Assembly (NCBI GenBank): GCA_003577005.1
Contig: QEUW01000058.1
Span: 1 to 26,029, forward strand
Direction of reading: 5' to 3'
DNA length: 26,029 bases
Origin: Chloroflexota bacterium
Lineage (GTDB): Bacteria > Chloroflexota > Anaerolineae > Caldilineales > Caldilineaceae
Positions 16,901 to 24,204 of this stretch are shown here, in pieces. Numbering within the stretch: position 1 is the stretch's first letter; the number at the start of each line of letters is the position of its first letter. A program made the position numbers and the translations under genes. The notes below the pieces were generated by a model. That model saw only the letters and a list, made by a program, of their open reading frames with translations, was not told the origin of the DNA and searched no databases.

Positions 16901-17789
16901 GGGCAGAGACATCGAAGAGCTGAAACGCGGCCGCAATCAGATAGATATAATGCGACGGTGCATGGATCGACCCGACAAAGATGGGCCGGAACCCAGGGTT
17001 TTCGAGGATGCGCAGCGCCTGCAAACCGTTCTCGGCCTCATCGTACCAGACCCCGTACGGAAGTTCGTCAAAGCGCCACAGGCGGAGAAAGAGCGCAAGC
17101 AGAAAGAGCACATACGCGGCGACCAACACGCGGAAACGAGACGCTGAAGGAATCGGTTGAACACCCGGCGGCGAATCGCTCTCTGCTCTCCGCTCGCCAA
17201 ACCTGAGGATCTGTTTGAAAAGTGAAGCGCCGGCCCGGTGCGTTGCACCTGAAAGGTGCGATGCACCTTTGGAGGGGGGCCCATCCCCCAGGTGCATCGC
17301 ACGCAAAGCGTGCGACGCACCGCCTCTGAGATCGAGCAACAGGGCGCCTCCCATCAGGATGGCGACGCTCGCCACATGCAGACGCCAGAATAGGGCTGTG
17401 GGCCGTTCCACGTTGTCGAGGGTGCGTAGCGCTGCCACCGCCAGGGCCAACGCCACAACCAGCGGAATCAGCCGCCACCAATCGTGCTGGCGTAGGTGGG
17501 CGCCAAGCGAATCACCGGCCGTTTTCCGACCAAGTTCATGTTGTCCAAGCACCCAGACAAAGATGACCACTGCCACAAAAAAAAGCAGCCCAGCCTCAAC
17601 AAAAGCAGCCGCTTCAAGCAGACGCTGCCCCCAGAAGGCCAGCAATATTGCACCACTCCCGATTAAAAAACGGCGAATGGTGGGTACACGGTTGGCAGTA
17701 GAAACAGGAGATTGAAGAACGGAGACCGCAGACCGAACGCGTCCGATCCTCAGCTTCCAACTTCCACGCTCTTCATGCTGCTTGATCAT
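13902..17789 (-). CDS. GT39-like membrane glycosyltransferase with two PA14-like domains and a six-bladed NHL propeller
   Basis: A 1295-residue protein. The N-terminal 640 residues are a GT-C type multi-spanning domain like ArnT/PMT enzymes, which transfer sugars from lipid-linked donors outside the membrane. The catalytic-type acidic pair is D250-E251 in GVWYDEAENG on the first extracytoplasmic loop. Two PA14-like beta-barrels follow (about 732-866, LSGRYYAGDGW; 867-1005, LLGHYYPNSEW), typical carbohydrate-binding modules. The C-terminus (about 1033-1295) is six NHL units such as DGRLYVADTGNRRVLIL, enough for a closed propeller. Residues 157-193 are encoded by a repeat element (17212-17321). 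The first 34 residues are repeat-like, so a start at GTG 17687 is possible. The M23 gene follows after four bases. GT-C assignment is by motif; donor and acceptor are unknown. Confidence 0.85.
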   Translation of the reverse strand: MIKQHEERGSWKLRIGRVRSAVSVLQSPVSTANRVPTIRRFLIGSGAILLAFWGQRLLEAAAFVEAGLLFFVAVVIFVWVLGQHELGRKTAGDSLGAHLRQHDWWRLIPLVVALALAVAALRTLDNVERPTALFWRLHVASVAILMGGALLLDLRGGASHALRAMHLGDGPPSKGASHLSGATHRAGASLFKQILRFGERRAESDSPPGVQPIPSASRFRVLVAAYVLFLLALFLRLWRFDELPYGVWYDEAENGLQALRILENPGFRPIFVGSIHAPSHYIYLIAAAFQLFDVSAQSIRLVSVLMGLATVAAGYLAGRELFGRAGGWMLAALVAVARWNVNFSRIGMYNASTPLFELLVVGFLLRGIRRGRYSDYALAGLCLGLGFCFYAAFQLFVGVVVLFVLALILFERGFWRRHWHGLALLFGVALLVIAPVVKFAYEKPEVYFARTSDTSIFARKSAEERLPALLENTRKHLLMFNYWGDPNGRHNLPGRPMLDPYSGALLVVGLGLSLWRGLRMPVQPRALLLPVWLGVTLLGGILSLDFEAPQSLRAIGSQPAVFALAVLPLAVLWREWQAGGGRYFPNVVWAPLFLLFGLAAYSNFQTYFFEQAYDFASWNAFSTPETITAQLLNGFDDQTDAYVISFFHGHPTLNFLARHARRPLRLETTDRLPLPWTADRNVALIVNAESRALFDEARRLYPQAYFEEFKPPFGGPTVISYMLLTPSDIASIQGLSGRYYAGDGWAGEPVLARQDPVLSFDWVNAPPLPAPFSVEWEGVLRVTTDGPYQFYLQSQAHAELWIGEEQIAASGGTGEAVGAVMLAQGNHAIRVRAVGTNSPFSLAWRPPDRGPEIVPAMALFVAPVTSNGLLGHYYPNSEWQPPAALSRIDPQLALYFHVTPLPRPYTVEWQGKIAIPQSGFYHFGLESIDEAILWIDEQQVTASRHPNELAIGGIELAEGLHDIRIRYTDRTDHTHINLYWTPPGGGQQIVPSAALFPPQASYERVTLPNLAALVFNPEVPAPPILVAPPLEGDVRVVQSGLNQPRGVAAAPDGRLYVADTGNRRVLILAADGRQQGQITGGTRPFEEPFDLAVDSQGQLYVLDAGLAQIIVFDAQGAYLREVPAPAAFLDRARGLHVDPQGRIWVAQTTGGRVVALDEAGQLLQEVLVWPGQDSQPVDVVVGADGTIFVTDAGLHKLVRFDQSGQRLLAWEIPVANTLDGSHLAAGPDGYLYLTQPEKAQITRLNSEGEQIGAWLVNTIAPGGPVKPVGVAVDGEGRIWGVDSAGGHLFVVEPKE
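17212..17321 (-). mobile_element. Hairpin repeat element inserted in frame within the GT39-like gene
   Basis: TGTTTGAAAAG (17212-17222) is followed by an 85-bp palindromic core (17237-17321) that aligns along its length with the core of the element at 24832-24965. It has perfect 13-bp arms (17256-17268 with 17290-17302) and outer arms GGTGCGTTGCAC/GTGCGACGCACC with one mismatch. The second terminal repeat is missing. The reading frame stays open and gains about 37 residues in a loop between membrane segments. Confidence 0.8.
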
Positions 17790-17866
17790 GGGTGGAACAA
17801 TGTATCAACGTGGTTTGCACAGTCTACCACGAAGCGACAAAGATACCAAGCAGAAGAATTTTTATC

Positions 17867-17920
17867 CACAGATTACACAGATTTTGGCTTTTCAATCTGC
17901 GCGATCTGCGTAATCTGCGC
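17867..17920. repeat. Nine-base repeats in inverted arrangement
   Basis: Two units CACAGATTW (17867-17884) face three units RATCTGCGY (17894-17920) across a short spacer. They lie in the 165-base gap between the Agl23-like and GT39-like genes. The arrangement can fold into a hairpin in the mRNA; no T tract follows. Confidence 0.6.
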
Positions 17921-17954
17921 ATAACTTTCTGTTTGACGCAATTGAGCCGGGCGC

Positions 17955-20900
17955 CTATGGCACAAGTGGGAAACCCATCACCCGGTTGTTGTTGGCGTCA
18001 GCAACCAGGACAACGCCACCGATCGGGTCGATCGCAATGCCATTGGGCAAGCCAAAGCGGTTGAGGTCAGAGCCAAAGTTGCCAAAGTTGGCCCGCAGCT
18101 CGCCGTTGCTGTCGTAGATAAAAACTCGGAAGAACTGCGGGTCGGTCACGTAGAGTTGGCCATTGGGGGCAGCGGCCACATAAGGTTTCATGTAGATATC
18201 GCGGCTGTCCCAACTGGGCACGGGATATTCGGCGACAAAAGCAAGGTCAGTACCCAACCTTTGGATGCGGCGGTTCCACGCATCGGCGACAAAGACCGAA
18301 CCGTCCACCGGCGAGACGGCTACACTCGTCGGCTCCTCAAAACGCCCGCCGATCACACCGCCGCCGCCCACCTGTTGGATCAGCTCTCCCACCGGGCTGT
18401 AGCGCAGGATGCGTTTGTTGCCTGTATCGGCCACCAACAGGTTGCCATCCAGGTCGACCGCCAACCCGCGCGGCCCAAAGAGCGCCAGCGGATCGCCCAA
18501 TTCCCCGTTCGTGGTGTTGAAATAGCCCCACTTGCGCAGGAAGTTGCCCTCACGGTCAAAGACCTGGATGCGCCCGTTCCAGGTATCAGCCACATAGATG
18601 TTGCCGCTCTGGTCGACGGCCACACCCCACGGTTCGTTGAACTGGCCGTCGCCACTTTCGAGCGGCCCGGCCCCATCCGGGTCAACGCAGCCGCTGTTGT
18701 CCGCCAGTTTGCAGGTTGAACCAAAGGCGCGCACAAAATTGCCCGCCGCATCGAGCACGACGACCCGGTTGTTGCCGGAATCGACGATAACCCGTTCGCC
18801 CTCCGGCCCCACGGCAACGGCGCGCGGCGTCAGCAGTGCCTGGTCACCGTAGACATTGTGATAGAGCGCGCTGGCCGCAAGGTCAAGCTCGGTGGCGCGC
18901 GCCCGCGCTTCGAGGCTATCGACCGGCGCGGCCGCCGGCGCCACGCCCAGATCCCAGATCTGGGCGGCCAGGTCGCGGCGTACCCACATCTCGAATTCGT
19001 GGCGATGGGGCCACTGGGCCAGGTCGCGCTCAGGCCCCAGCGTCCCTTCGGGTGTGACATCGCGATAACGGCGGTAAAAGAAGATCTCCCAGTTGCGTTT
19101 GCGCAAAACCGGGTCCGTGATGTTGCGCCACACATCACCCCACGTCAGGTTGAAGTAGGCCATGTCGGGCCACCAGATGAGGCGATAGGTGCGCTTGACA
19201 TAGTCGCGCATCACATACGGATGCACCTTTTCATAATTCTTTGGCCCCACGATAACCACCGGTGCGCTCATGTTGTCGCTGTTGGGGTTCTCGGCGTAAT
19301 ACTTTGTATTCGGGTAGAGCCGCATGTACCAGCTAAACGGCCAGGAGCTCTCGTTATCGTAGGCGACTACGATGTTGCGCCCCCCCACCGTCCGCTCGCT
19401 GATGGCGTCGATCTCGGCCAGAGCCAGTTTGATGTCGGGCGAGGCGTGGGCGTAGACCAGGTACTCGGTCGCCATGTCGTAGTTGATAAAGGTCAGGCGC
19501 CAGCTGGCGCGCACCGTCAGCAGAAAGAGCAAGGTCAAGACGCCCAGGCTCAACAAGCGCCAGCCGGTCGCCCAGCCGACAGTTTCCCCCCAGCGCCAGG
19601 CCAGATAGCTCAGCCCCGCCGCCAACCCTACACCCAGCACCCACTGCAACGTGTTTGCCAGCGACAGGATCGACCGATCTGCCGTTGGCCCGCCCCATAC
19701 CAGCACGGCCAGCACAACGATCAGCGCCGGCGCAATGCCAATGAGCCAGACCGCACGCGTACGCAGCGCGCCTCCCCAATCCACCAGCCGGATCAGCCGG
19801 CCCAGCGCCCACCCGCCGAAGACACACATGGGCAGCGCCATGTGGGTGAGCAGCCACGGCATCTTTTCACCCGCCACCGTAAAGCCAACCCAGGCGCCAA
19901 CCACCCACCAGGCCAGAAAGACAACAAAGTAGGTGCGGATGGTGGCCGGAGAGGGTGTAGTGGACGATGGACTTTGGACAATGGACGATGGCTCGTTGTC
20001 GCTCTTTGCAGCGGTAGAGCGGATAGATGGCGGGAGATCGGTCGCGGGCGTCGGGTCCCAGTTGGGGATCCGCAACAGCGAGCGCACCAATACCGCCATG
20101 CCCGCCCCACTGAGGATGAAGGGCAAAAACTCGTAGAGCCCGGTCAGGAAGAAATAGTAGTACCACGGCTGGCTGCCGCGCTCCACCTTCTGTTGCGCCA
20201 GCCAGTAGCCAAGACTCCCGACGATACCCGAGGCCAGGCCGTTACGCGTGTTGGTCAGAAAGGTCGTGTAGAAGAGGATGGCGATGACCCAAAAGAGGAT
20301 CATCATCTGCGCCCAGGTGGTAAAGTCAAGCGCGGGTTCTTCACCGGCTTCCTCATCCGCCTTGCGTGTGCCAAACCAGTACCAGGCCAGCGCCACACTC
20401 AACGCCGCCAGGGCCAGCACCACGATGATATAGGTCAGGATCACACCGGTGGCCGTGTTCTGCGGGTTCTGGTAGTCGATCTCCGGCCATTCGACCCCAG
20501 CGGCGGTGGCCGCCAGATGGATAAAGGGCGACGTAAACGGCAATATCAGCGTTGCCATAAAGATCGCCAGGTCCGCAGCCCGATTATGACGCAGCTTGCG
20601 CCACTCCGTCGCACCGATGTGGTTCCAAACCAGTGCGACTGAGACGGCCACCGTAGCCAACAGCCCAATCGCGCCGATGATATCCTGGTCTTGTTTGTGG
20701 AAGTAGTACCAAAAACCAAAACCAAAGATGACCGGGGCAAAGGCCAGCAGCGTGCGGTGCTCGATCACCTGCCAGAGCGCCAGCCCGACAAAGAAGATGC
20801 CCATGATGGCGCCGCTGATAAAATGGGCCTCCATCGCCAGGATGCCAAAGACCATACCCAGCGTCACCGCCAGCAACCAACGCCGCCCGGCGCTCTCCGG

Positions 20901-21404
20901 TCGCGCCTCCAGATAGCGGAAGGAGCCATAAACCCAGACGACCAGGAAGAACGCGATAAAGATATCGTCGCGGATATAGCGGCTGTGAAAGAGCAGGCTG
21001 GGGCTGATGGTCACCAACACACCGGCCATCAGCGCGCTCATGCGGCCAATGTACCGGCGGAAGAGATAGACCACACCCACGAGACCGATGCCAAGCAACG
21101 CTGGCGCTAAACGGGCAGTAGCGTCGCTGTCGCCAAAGAGAAAGTAGAAGAGCGCGGTCACGTGGTAACGCAGCGGCCCGTGCATCATGGGGTTGTGTTC
21201 ATACTTCCCCGCGTCATAGAGATAATAGGCGTAGATTGTATGTAGACTCTCATCATGGCTCATAGCGCGCACGCCCAGATCGACAAAGCGCAACACCGCC
21301 GCCACGACCAACAGCCCGACCCAGGCTACCACTTCCCAGTTCAACCGCACACTCGCCAACAGCGGACGGTCCAGCACCCCAGCCCGCGGCGGCGTAGTCA
21401 ACAT
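17955..21404 (-). CDS. Agl23-like (TIGR03663-type) GT-C membrane protein with C-terminal six-bladed NHL propeller
   Basis: The N-terminal 600 residues form a multi-spanning domain of the Agl23/TIGR03663 kind, related to GT39 enzymes and linked to protein glycosylation in archaea. An acidic pair D51-E52 sits in RAMSHDESLH on the first outer loop, followed by HGPLRYHVTALFYFLFG. A soluble extracytoplasmic region with many Trp/Tyr follows. Six NHL units from about residue 858 to the end (for example NIYVADTWNGRIQVF) make a full propeller. Blade 1 carries an insertion with two Cys and Asp/Gly-rich sequence (CKLADNSGCVDPDG). The ATG at 21404 is preferred because GGAG lies six bases upstream; ATG 21416 and TTG 21422 are alternatives. 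Length is about 1149 residues, longer than Agl23 proteins without the propeller. Sugar and acceptor are unknown. Confidence 0.87.
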   Translation of the reverse strand: MLTTPPRAGVLDRPLLASVRLNWEVVAWVGLLVVAAVLRFVDLGVRAMSHDESLHTIYAYYLYDAGKYEHNPMMHGPLRYHVTALFYFLFGDSDATARLAPALLGIGLVGVVYLFRRYIGRMSALMAGVLVTISPSLLFHSRYIRDDIFIAFFLVVWVYGSFRYLEARPESAGRRWLLAVTLGMVFGILAMEAHFISGAIMGIFFVGLALWQVIEHRTLLAFAPVIFGFGFWYYFHKQDQDIIGAIGLLATVAVSVALVWNHIGATEWRKLRHNRAADLAIFMATLILPFTSPFIHLAATAAGVEWPEIDYQNPQNTATGVILTYIIVVLALAALSVALAWYWFGTRKADEEAGEEPALDFTTWAQMMILFWVIAILFYTTFLTNTRNGLASGIVGSLGYWLAQQKVERGSQPWYYYFFLTGLYEFLPFILSGAGMAVLVRSLLRIPNWDPTPATDLPPSIRSTAAKSDNEPSSIVQSPSSTTPSPATIRTYFVVFLAWWVVGAWVGFTVAGEKMPWLLTHMALPMCVFGGWALGRLIRLVDWGGALRTRAVWLIGIAPALIVVLAVLVWGGPTADRSILSLANTLQWVLGVGLAAGLSYLAWRWGETVGWATGWRLLSLGVLTLLFLLTVRASWRLTFINYDMATEYLVYAHASPDIKLALAEIDAISERTVGGRNIVVAYDNESSWPFSWYMRLYPNTKYYAENPNSDNMSAPVVIVGPKNYEKVHPYVMRDYVKRTYRLIWWPDMAYFNLTWGDVWRNITDPVLRKRNWEIFFYRRYRDVTPEGTLGPERDLAQWPHRHEFEMWVRRDLAAQIWDLGVAPAAAPVDSLEARARATELDLAASALYHNVYGDQALLTPRAVAVGPEGERVIVDSGNNRVVVLDAAGNFVRAFGSTCKLADNSGCVDPDGAGPLESGDGQFNEPWGVAVDQSGNIYVADTWNGRIQVFDREGNFLRKWGYFNTTNGELGDPLALFGPRGLAVDLDGNLLVADTGNKRILRYSPVGELIQQVGGGGVIGGRFEEPTSVAVSPVDGSVFVADAWNRRIQRLGTDLAFVAEYPVPSWDSRDIYMKPYVAAAPNGQLYVTDPQFFRVFIYDSNGELRANFGNFGSDLNRFGLPNGIAIDPIGGVVLVADANNNRVMGFPLVP
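19961..19991. repeat. Heptamer tandem tract inside the Agl23-like gene
   Basis: Four units TGGACNN (TGGACGA, TGGACTT, TGGACAA, TGGACGA) followed by TGG. On the coding strand they specify the Ser/Thr/Pro-rich stretch SSIVQSPSSTTPSP in a loop between membrane segments. Because seven is not a multiple of three, a change of one unit would shift the frame. Confidence 0.65.
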
Positions 21405-21453
21405 CTCACTCTCCATATCCAACCCCCGAAATCAACACAGAGTGCGGAATCGG

Positions 21454-21495
21454 TTCCACGCTCCACGTTCTACGTTCTACGCTCTACGTTTTACG
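21454..21495. repeat. Heptamer tandem tract before the Agl23-like gene
   Basis: Six head-to-tail seven-base units of the form YTYYACG (TTCCACG, CTCCACG, TTCTACG, TTCTACG, CTCTACG, TTTTACG). The tract fills most of the gap between the two GT-C genes and ends at the base adjoining the stop codon of the upstream gene. Confidence 0.75.
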
Positions 21496-23562
21496 TTACT
21501 CTCCCCCTCGCACCCACAACACAACCTGGTCGGCGGGTGGGGGAGCGGGAAGTTTGCGGAAGAGCAGCCAGCGCATGAGGTTGCGCAGCCAGCGCTCCCA
21601 GGCCTGGCCGAGCCGGGCCACCGGGCCGCTGACGGTCTCTGGCGGTGTCTCACCGCTGGGCAGCAACTGGGATGGCAGCCAGTAGGTGCGCAGGCGGTAG
21701 CGGCTGCCCATATAGCCGGCCAGAGTGGTATCGCTCGAACCCTCGCCCAGGGTGATGACAAGGGGTGCTTGCTGACCAGGCTGCGCCTCCCCCCCCGGTG
21801 CCAGGACCCAGCTCAAATTGCGCATATCGCGCAGATACCAGCCCAGCACCGGGTCAGGCTGCGCCACCTGGCCGGCGCCCTGCGGTCGCGCCATCTGTAC
21901 GAGGATTGGCATCTCGCCCGCATCGCCGGTGCGTTGAGCGCTCAACAGGCGGACATTTTCCACAAGCTGGCGCACATCTGGGTCGGTGTACCCGGCAAAG
22001 AAGCCATCCGGCTCGTTGAACTGAAAGCGATGGTTGAGCTGCCAGTTGCTGCTCAACGCCACCAGCAAGAAGATCATGGACCCGTAGCTGCCCACGAGTA
22101 ACCACGCCTGCCGCCAATCTGCCCACAGGGCATAGAGCACCACCGTGAGCGCCGCCAGCAACAGAAAGAGCACCATGCCACGCGCAATCACCAGGTCAAA
22201 CTGGCGCTGAGAAACCAACGCCAGACCCCAGAAGCTAGCCGAAATCAACAACACGCTTACCAGCCCCAGCAAAAGCCAGCTCTCGCGCCAGACGACACCG
22301 GTAGGCAAGCGGCGGAAAATTATGGCGATCAAGTCGGCGGCAGCCAGCAGCAGCGGCAACCCAATCATCGGCAGGCTGAGCGGGTTGCGCCCAGGCAAAA
22401 ATCCCAGCAGAAGTCCCCACAGCAGCCAGGCTGTGAGAAAGGAGCGCCAGACCACTCGCCTGCGCAAGAGCGGGTCCGCAGCCAGTGTCTCTTCATCTAC
22501 GGCGACTAACCAGAGCCGGGCAAAACCCAACAGCCCAAAGACGACGAGCATAGGTTGGTCGACAACCAGCCGGAGCAACCACCAACTGAGCGGGTAGACA
22601 GCTTCGTCACCGCCCGATAGCGAGCGGAGCCAGACACTGAGGCTGGTGCTGACCATCCCCAAACCGGCCGGTTGCGCCAGCCAGGCCGTGGCGCCGAGGA
22701 TGGCTGTCGCAGCAAAAGTCAGTAGATCACGGCGGCTTCCCAACCCTTTTTCGCGCACTTGGTGGAGGCCAGGGTCAAATTGCACTAGAAAGAGCGCCAG
22801 CACAACCACAAAACTCCAGGCAAGCGGCCCGCTCACCAATAACAGACCTGCCGCCACCGCAGTCACGGCGCGCCAGCGCGACAGCGAGGATGCAGTCGTC
22901 GGCAAGTGCAGCAACATCGCCAGCCCGCTGAGGGTCAGCAGAGCAAAAAAGACGCTGAACGCAGCGCCATCGGCCAGCCGGCTAAAGGTAGTAAGCCAGG
23001 GATCAATCGCGATGAGTAGCGCTGCCACCAGCGCAACCTCGCGTCCCAGCCAGGGCCGCAGCCACCAAAGCGGCAAGATAGTGGCGACGCCGGCCAGCGC
23101 AGGTGTGCTACGGGCAAGCACATCGCTCCCCCCGGCGATCCAAAAGAGCAGAGTGTCAACGGCAAAAAAGAGCGGGCTGGCCGCTGCGGGCAGAGCTGGC
23201 GCCTCTCGTCCGGCTGCGGCCAACCATGCCGGCCAGACATTGGCCGCTTCCAGATTGTTCAACGGTTGGGCAGCCAACGTAAAGAAGCGCAGGCCAGCGG
23301 CAACCAACAGCAGCCAGCCGTACAGCGCATGTTCGACCGTCAGCCGCAACCAGGCTGAGGTTCTCTCCACCTGGGCAAGGTCGTCCAACCCATGACTGCT
23401 CTGGGCATGACCATCCTCAACGAGAGTGTCTTGGCTTCGCCCAGCAGGTGCGAAGCCTTCCTGAAGCGTGTCACCAGGGGCGAGAACGTCCGGCGGCGCT
23501 GTGTCGAATGGGGTTTGCGTCTGCATACTCAAACTCGGCCTATCGTAAGCGTGCGGCGCCAT
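21496..23562 (-). CDS. GT-C/GT39-like multi-spanning membrane protein
   Basis: A 688-residue protein with a hydrophilic, Asp/Gln-rich N-terminal tail of about 75 residues and then about twelve membrane helices. The first outer loop after helix 1 reads AAQPLNNLEAANVWPAWLA. It sits where GT39-type enzymes carry their acidic pair, but here only the Glu is present and the preceding Asp is Asn or Leu. A conserved-looking DPWLTTFSRLADGAAFS follows, like the FSR segment of GT39 proteins. The C-terminal 150 residues are soluble and probably extracytoplasmic. It lies in the same-strand run with the sigma/anti-sigma pair and two further GT-C proteins. The ATG at 23562 has no clear ribosome binding site; ATG 23526 (MQTQTPFD) is an alternative. 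Whether it is an active transferase is open. Confidence 0.7.
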   Translation of the reverse strand: MAPHAYDRPSLSMQTQTPFDTAPPDVLAPGDTLQEGFAPAGRSQDTLVEDGHAQSSHGLDDLAQVERTSAWLRLTVEHALYGWLLLVAAGLRFFTLAAQPLNNLEAANVWPAWLAAAGREAPALPAAASPLFFAVDTLLFWIAGGSDVLARSTPALAGVATILPLWWLRPWLGREVALVAALLIAIDPWLTTFSRLADGAAFSVFFALLTLSGLAMLLHLPTTASSLSRWRAVTAVAAGLLLVSGPLAWSFVVVLALFLVQFDPGLHQVREKGLGSRRDLLTFAATAILGATAWLAQPAGLGMVSTSLSVWLRSLSGGDEAVYPLSWWLLRLVVDQPMLVVFGLLGFARLWLVAVDEETLAADPLLRRRVVWRSFLTAWLLWGLLLGFLPGRNPLSLPMIGLPLLLAAADLIAIIFRRLPTGVVWRESWLLLGLVSVLLISASFWGLALVSQRQFDLVIARGMVLFLLLAALTVVLYALWADWRQAWLLVGSYGSMIFLLVALSSNWQLNHRFQFNEPDGFFAGYTDPDVRQLVENVRLLSAQRTGDAGEMPILVQMARPQGAGQVAQPDPVLGWYLRDMRNLSWVLAPGGEAQPGQQAPLVITLGEGSSDTTLAGYMGSRYRLRTYWLPSQLLPSGETPPETVSGPVARLGQAWERWLRNLMRWLLFRKLPAPPPADQVVLWVRGGE

Positions 23563-23594
23563 CTGAGGATGGTCACTGCGTGCGATTTATCGGT

Positions 23595-24203
23595 TCAACC
23601 GGAGGGTGGGGGCGCCGGGGCTGGCGTTGGCATTTCGACACCGCGCCCCACTTCACTCATGCCCGGTGTGATCGTGGGGGCAAACGGAGAGTCGCTTGCC
23701 TCGAACGGGATCAGGGTTGGTTGTCGTGCTTGCACAACTTCCACAGGCGCTGGCAGTTGCCCCGGCGTCGTGTTAACACCGTTGCCAGCCAGGAGTGGTT
23801 GCTGTGTCAGAAACAGGTGCATCGTAGCAGGGCCAACCAGGCTGGGCTGGTTTTCGAGAACCCCTGGCCACACCGGTGTGGGGGCTGTTGTAGGGGCCAA
23901 TGCTACGCCGACAAACAGCAGAAGGCCAACGCTTAACCAAGCCAACAGGGGCTGCGGCCGCACAGCAGCCAAGGACCAGCCCGCCCACGATGGTTGCTGC
24001 TCTGCTTGGGTCAGCAGGCGTATCCGTAATTGCCGGCGGATGCGACTCTCATGGCTCACATCCAGATGTGAGAGTTGGTCAGCCAGTTGCAACAGCGCAC
24101 GGAGTTCGTCGGCTTTGCCGGGCGCACCTGGCCCGAGTAACGGGCTGCGCCGCCAGTCACGGTTTTTGCTATTGAGTTCTATGCTGCTTTTGATTTTGCT
24201 CAT
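23595..24203 (-). CDS. Putative anti-sigma factor, single-pass membrane protein
   Basis: A 202-residue protein with an N-terminal cytoplasmic segment of about 90 residues (ELRALLQLADQLSHLDVS, then RIRRQLRIRLLTQAEQ). One membrane helix follows (PLLAWLSVGLLLFVGVALA), then an extracytoplasmic Pro/Thr-rich tail ending in PTPAPAPPPSG. The ATG at 24203 lies one base after the sigma-factor stop, so translation is probably coupled; an ATG at 24212 would overlap. Position and topology fit an anti-sigma factor for the ECF sigma gene just upstream. It has no HxxxCxxC zinc motif and no Cys at all, so it is not a ZAS-type regulator. The N-terminal helix resembles the DUF5667-like segment found next to some ECF genes. 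Function is inferred from context. Confidence 0.6.
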   Translation of the reverse strand: MSKIKSSIELNSKNRDWRRSPLLGPGAPGKADELRALLQLADQLSHLDVSHESRIRRQLRIRLLTQAEQQPSWAGWSLAAVRPQPLLAWLSVGLLLFVGVALAPTTAPTPVWPGVLENQPSLVGPATMHLFLTQQPLLAGNGVNTTPGQLPAPVEVVQARQPTLIPFEASDSPFAPTITPGMSEVGRGVEMPTPAPAPPPSG

Positions 24204-24204
24204 C

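Noticed and set aside
18858..20642. A 594-codon open frame on the plus strand opposite the Agl23-like gene
   Set aside because: Antisense shadow: composition is biased (Arg, Gln, Pro, His) and the minus-strand frame has recognisable helices and NHL units.
21454..21495. Short regular repeats considered as a CRISPR array
   Set aside because: Units are seven bases with no spacers, and no cas genes are present.
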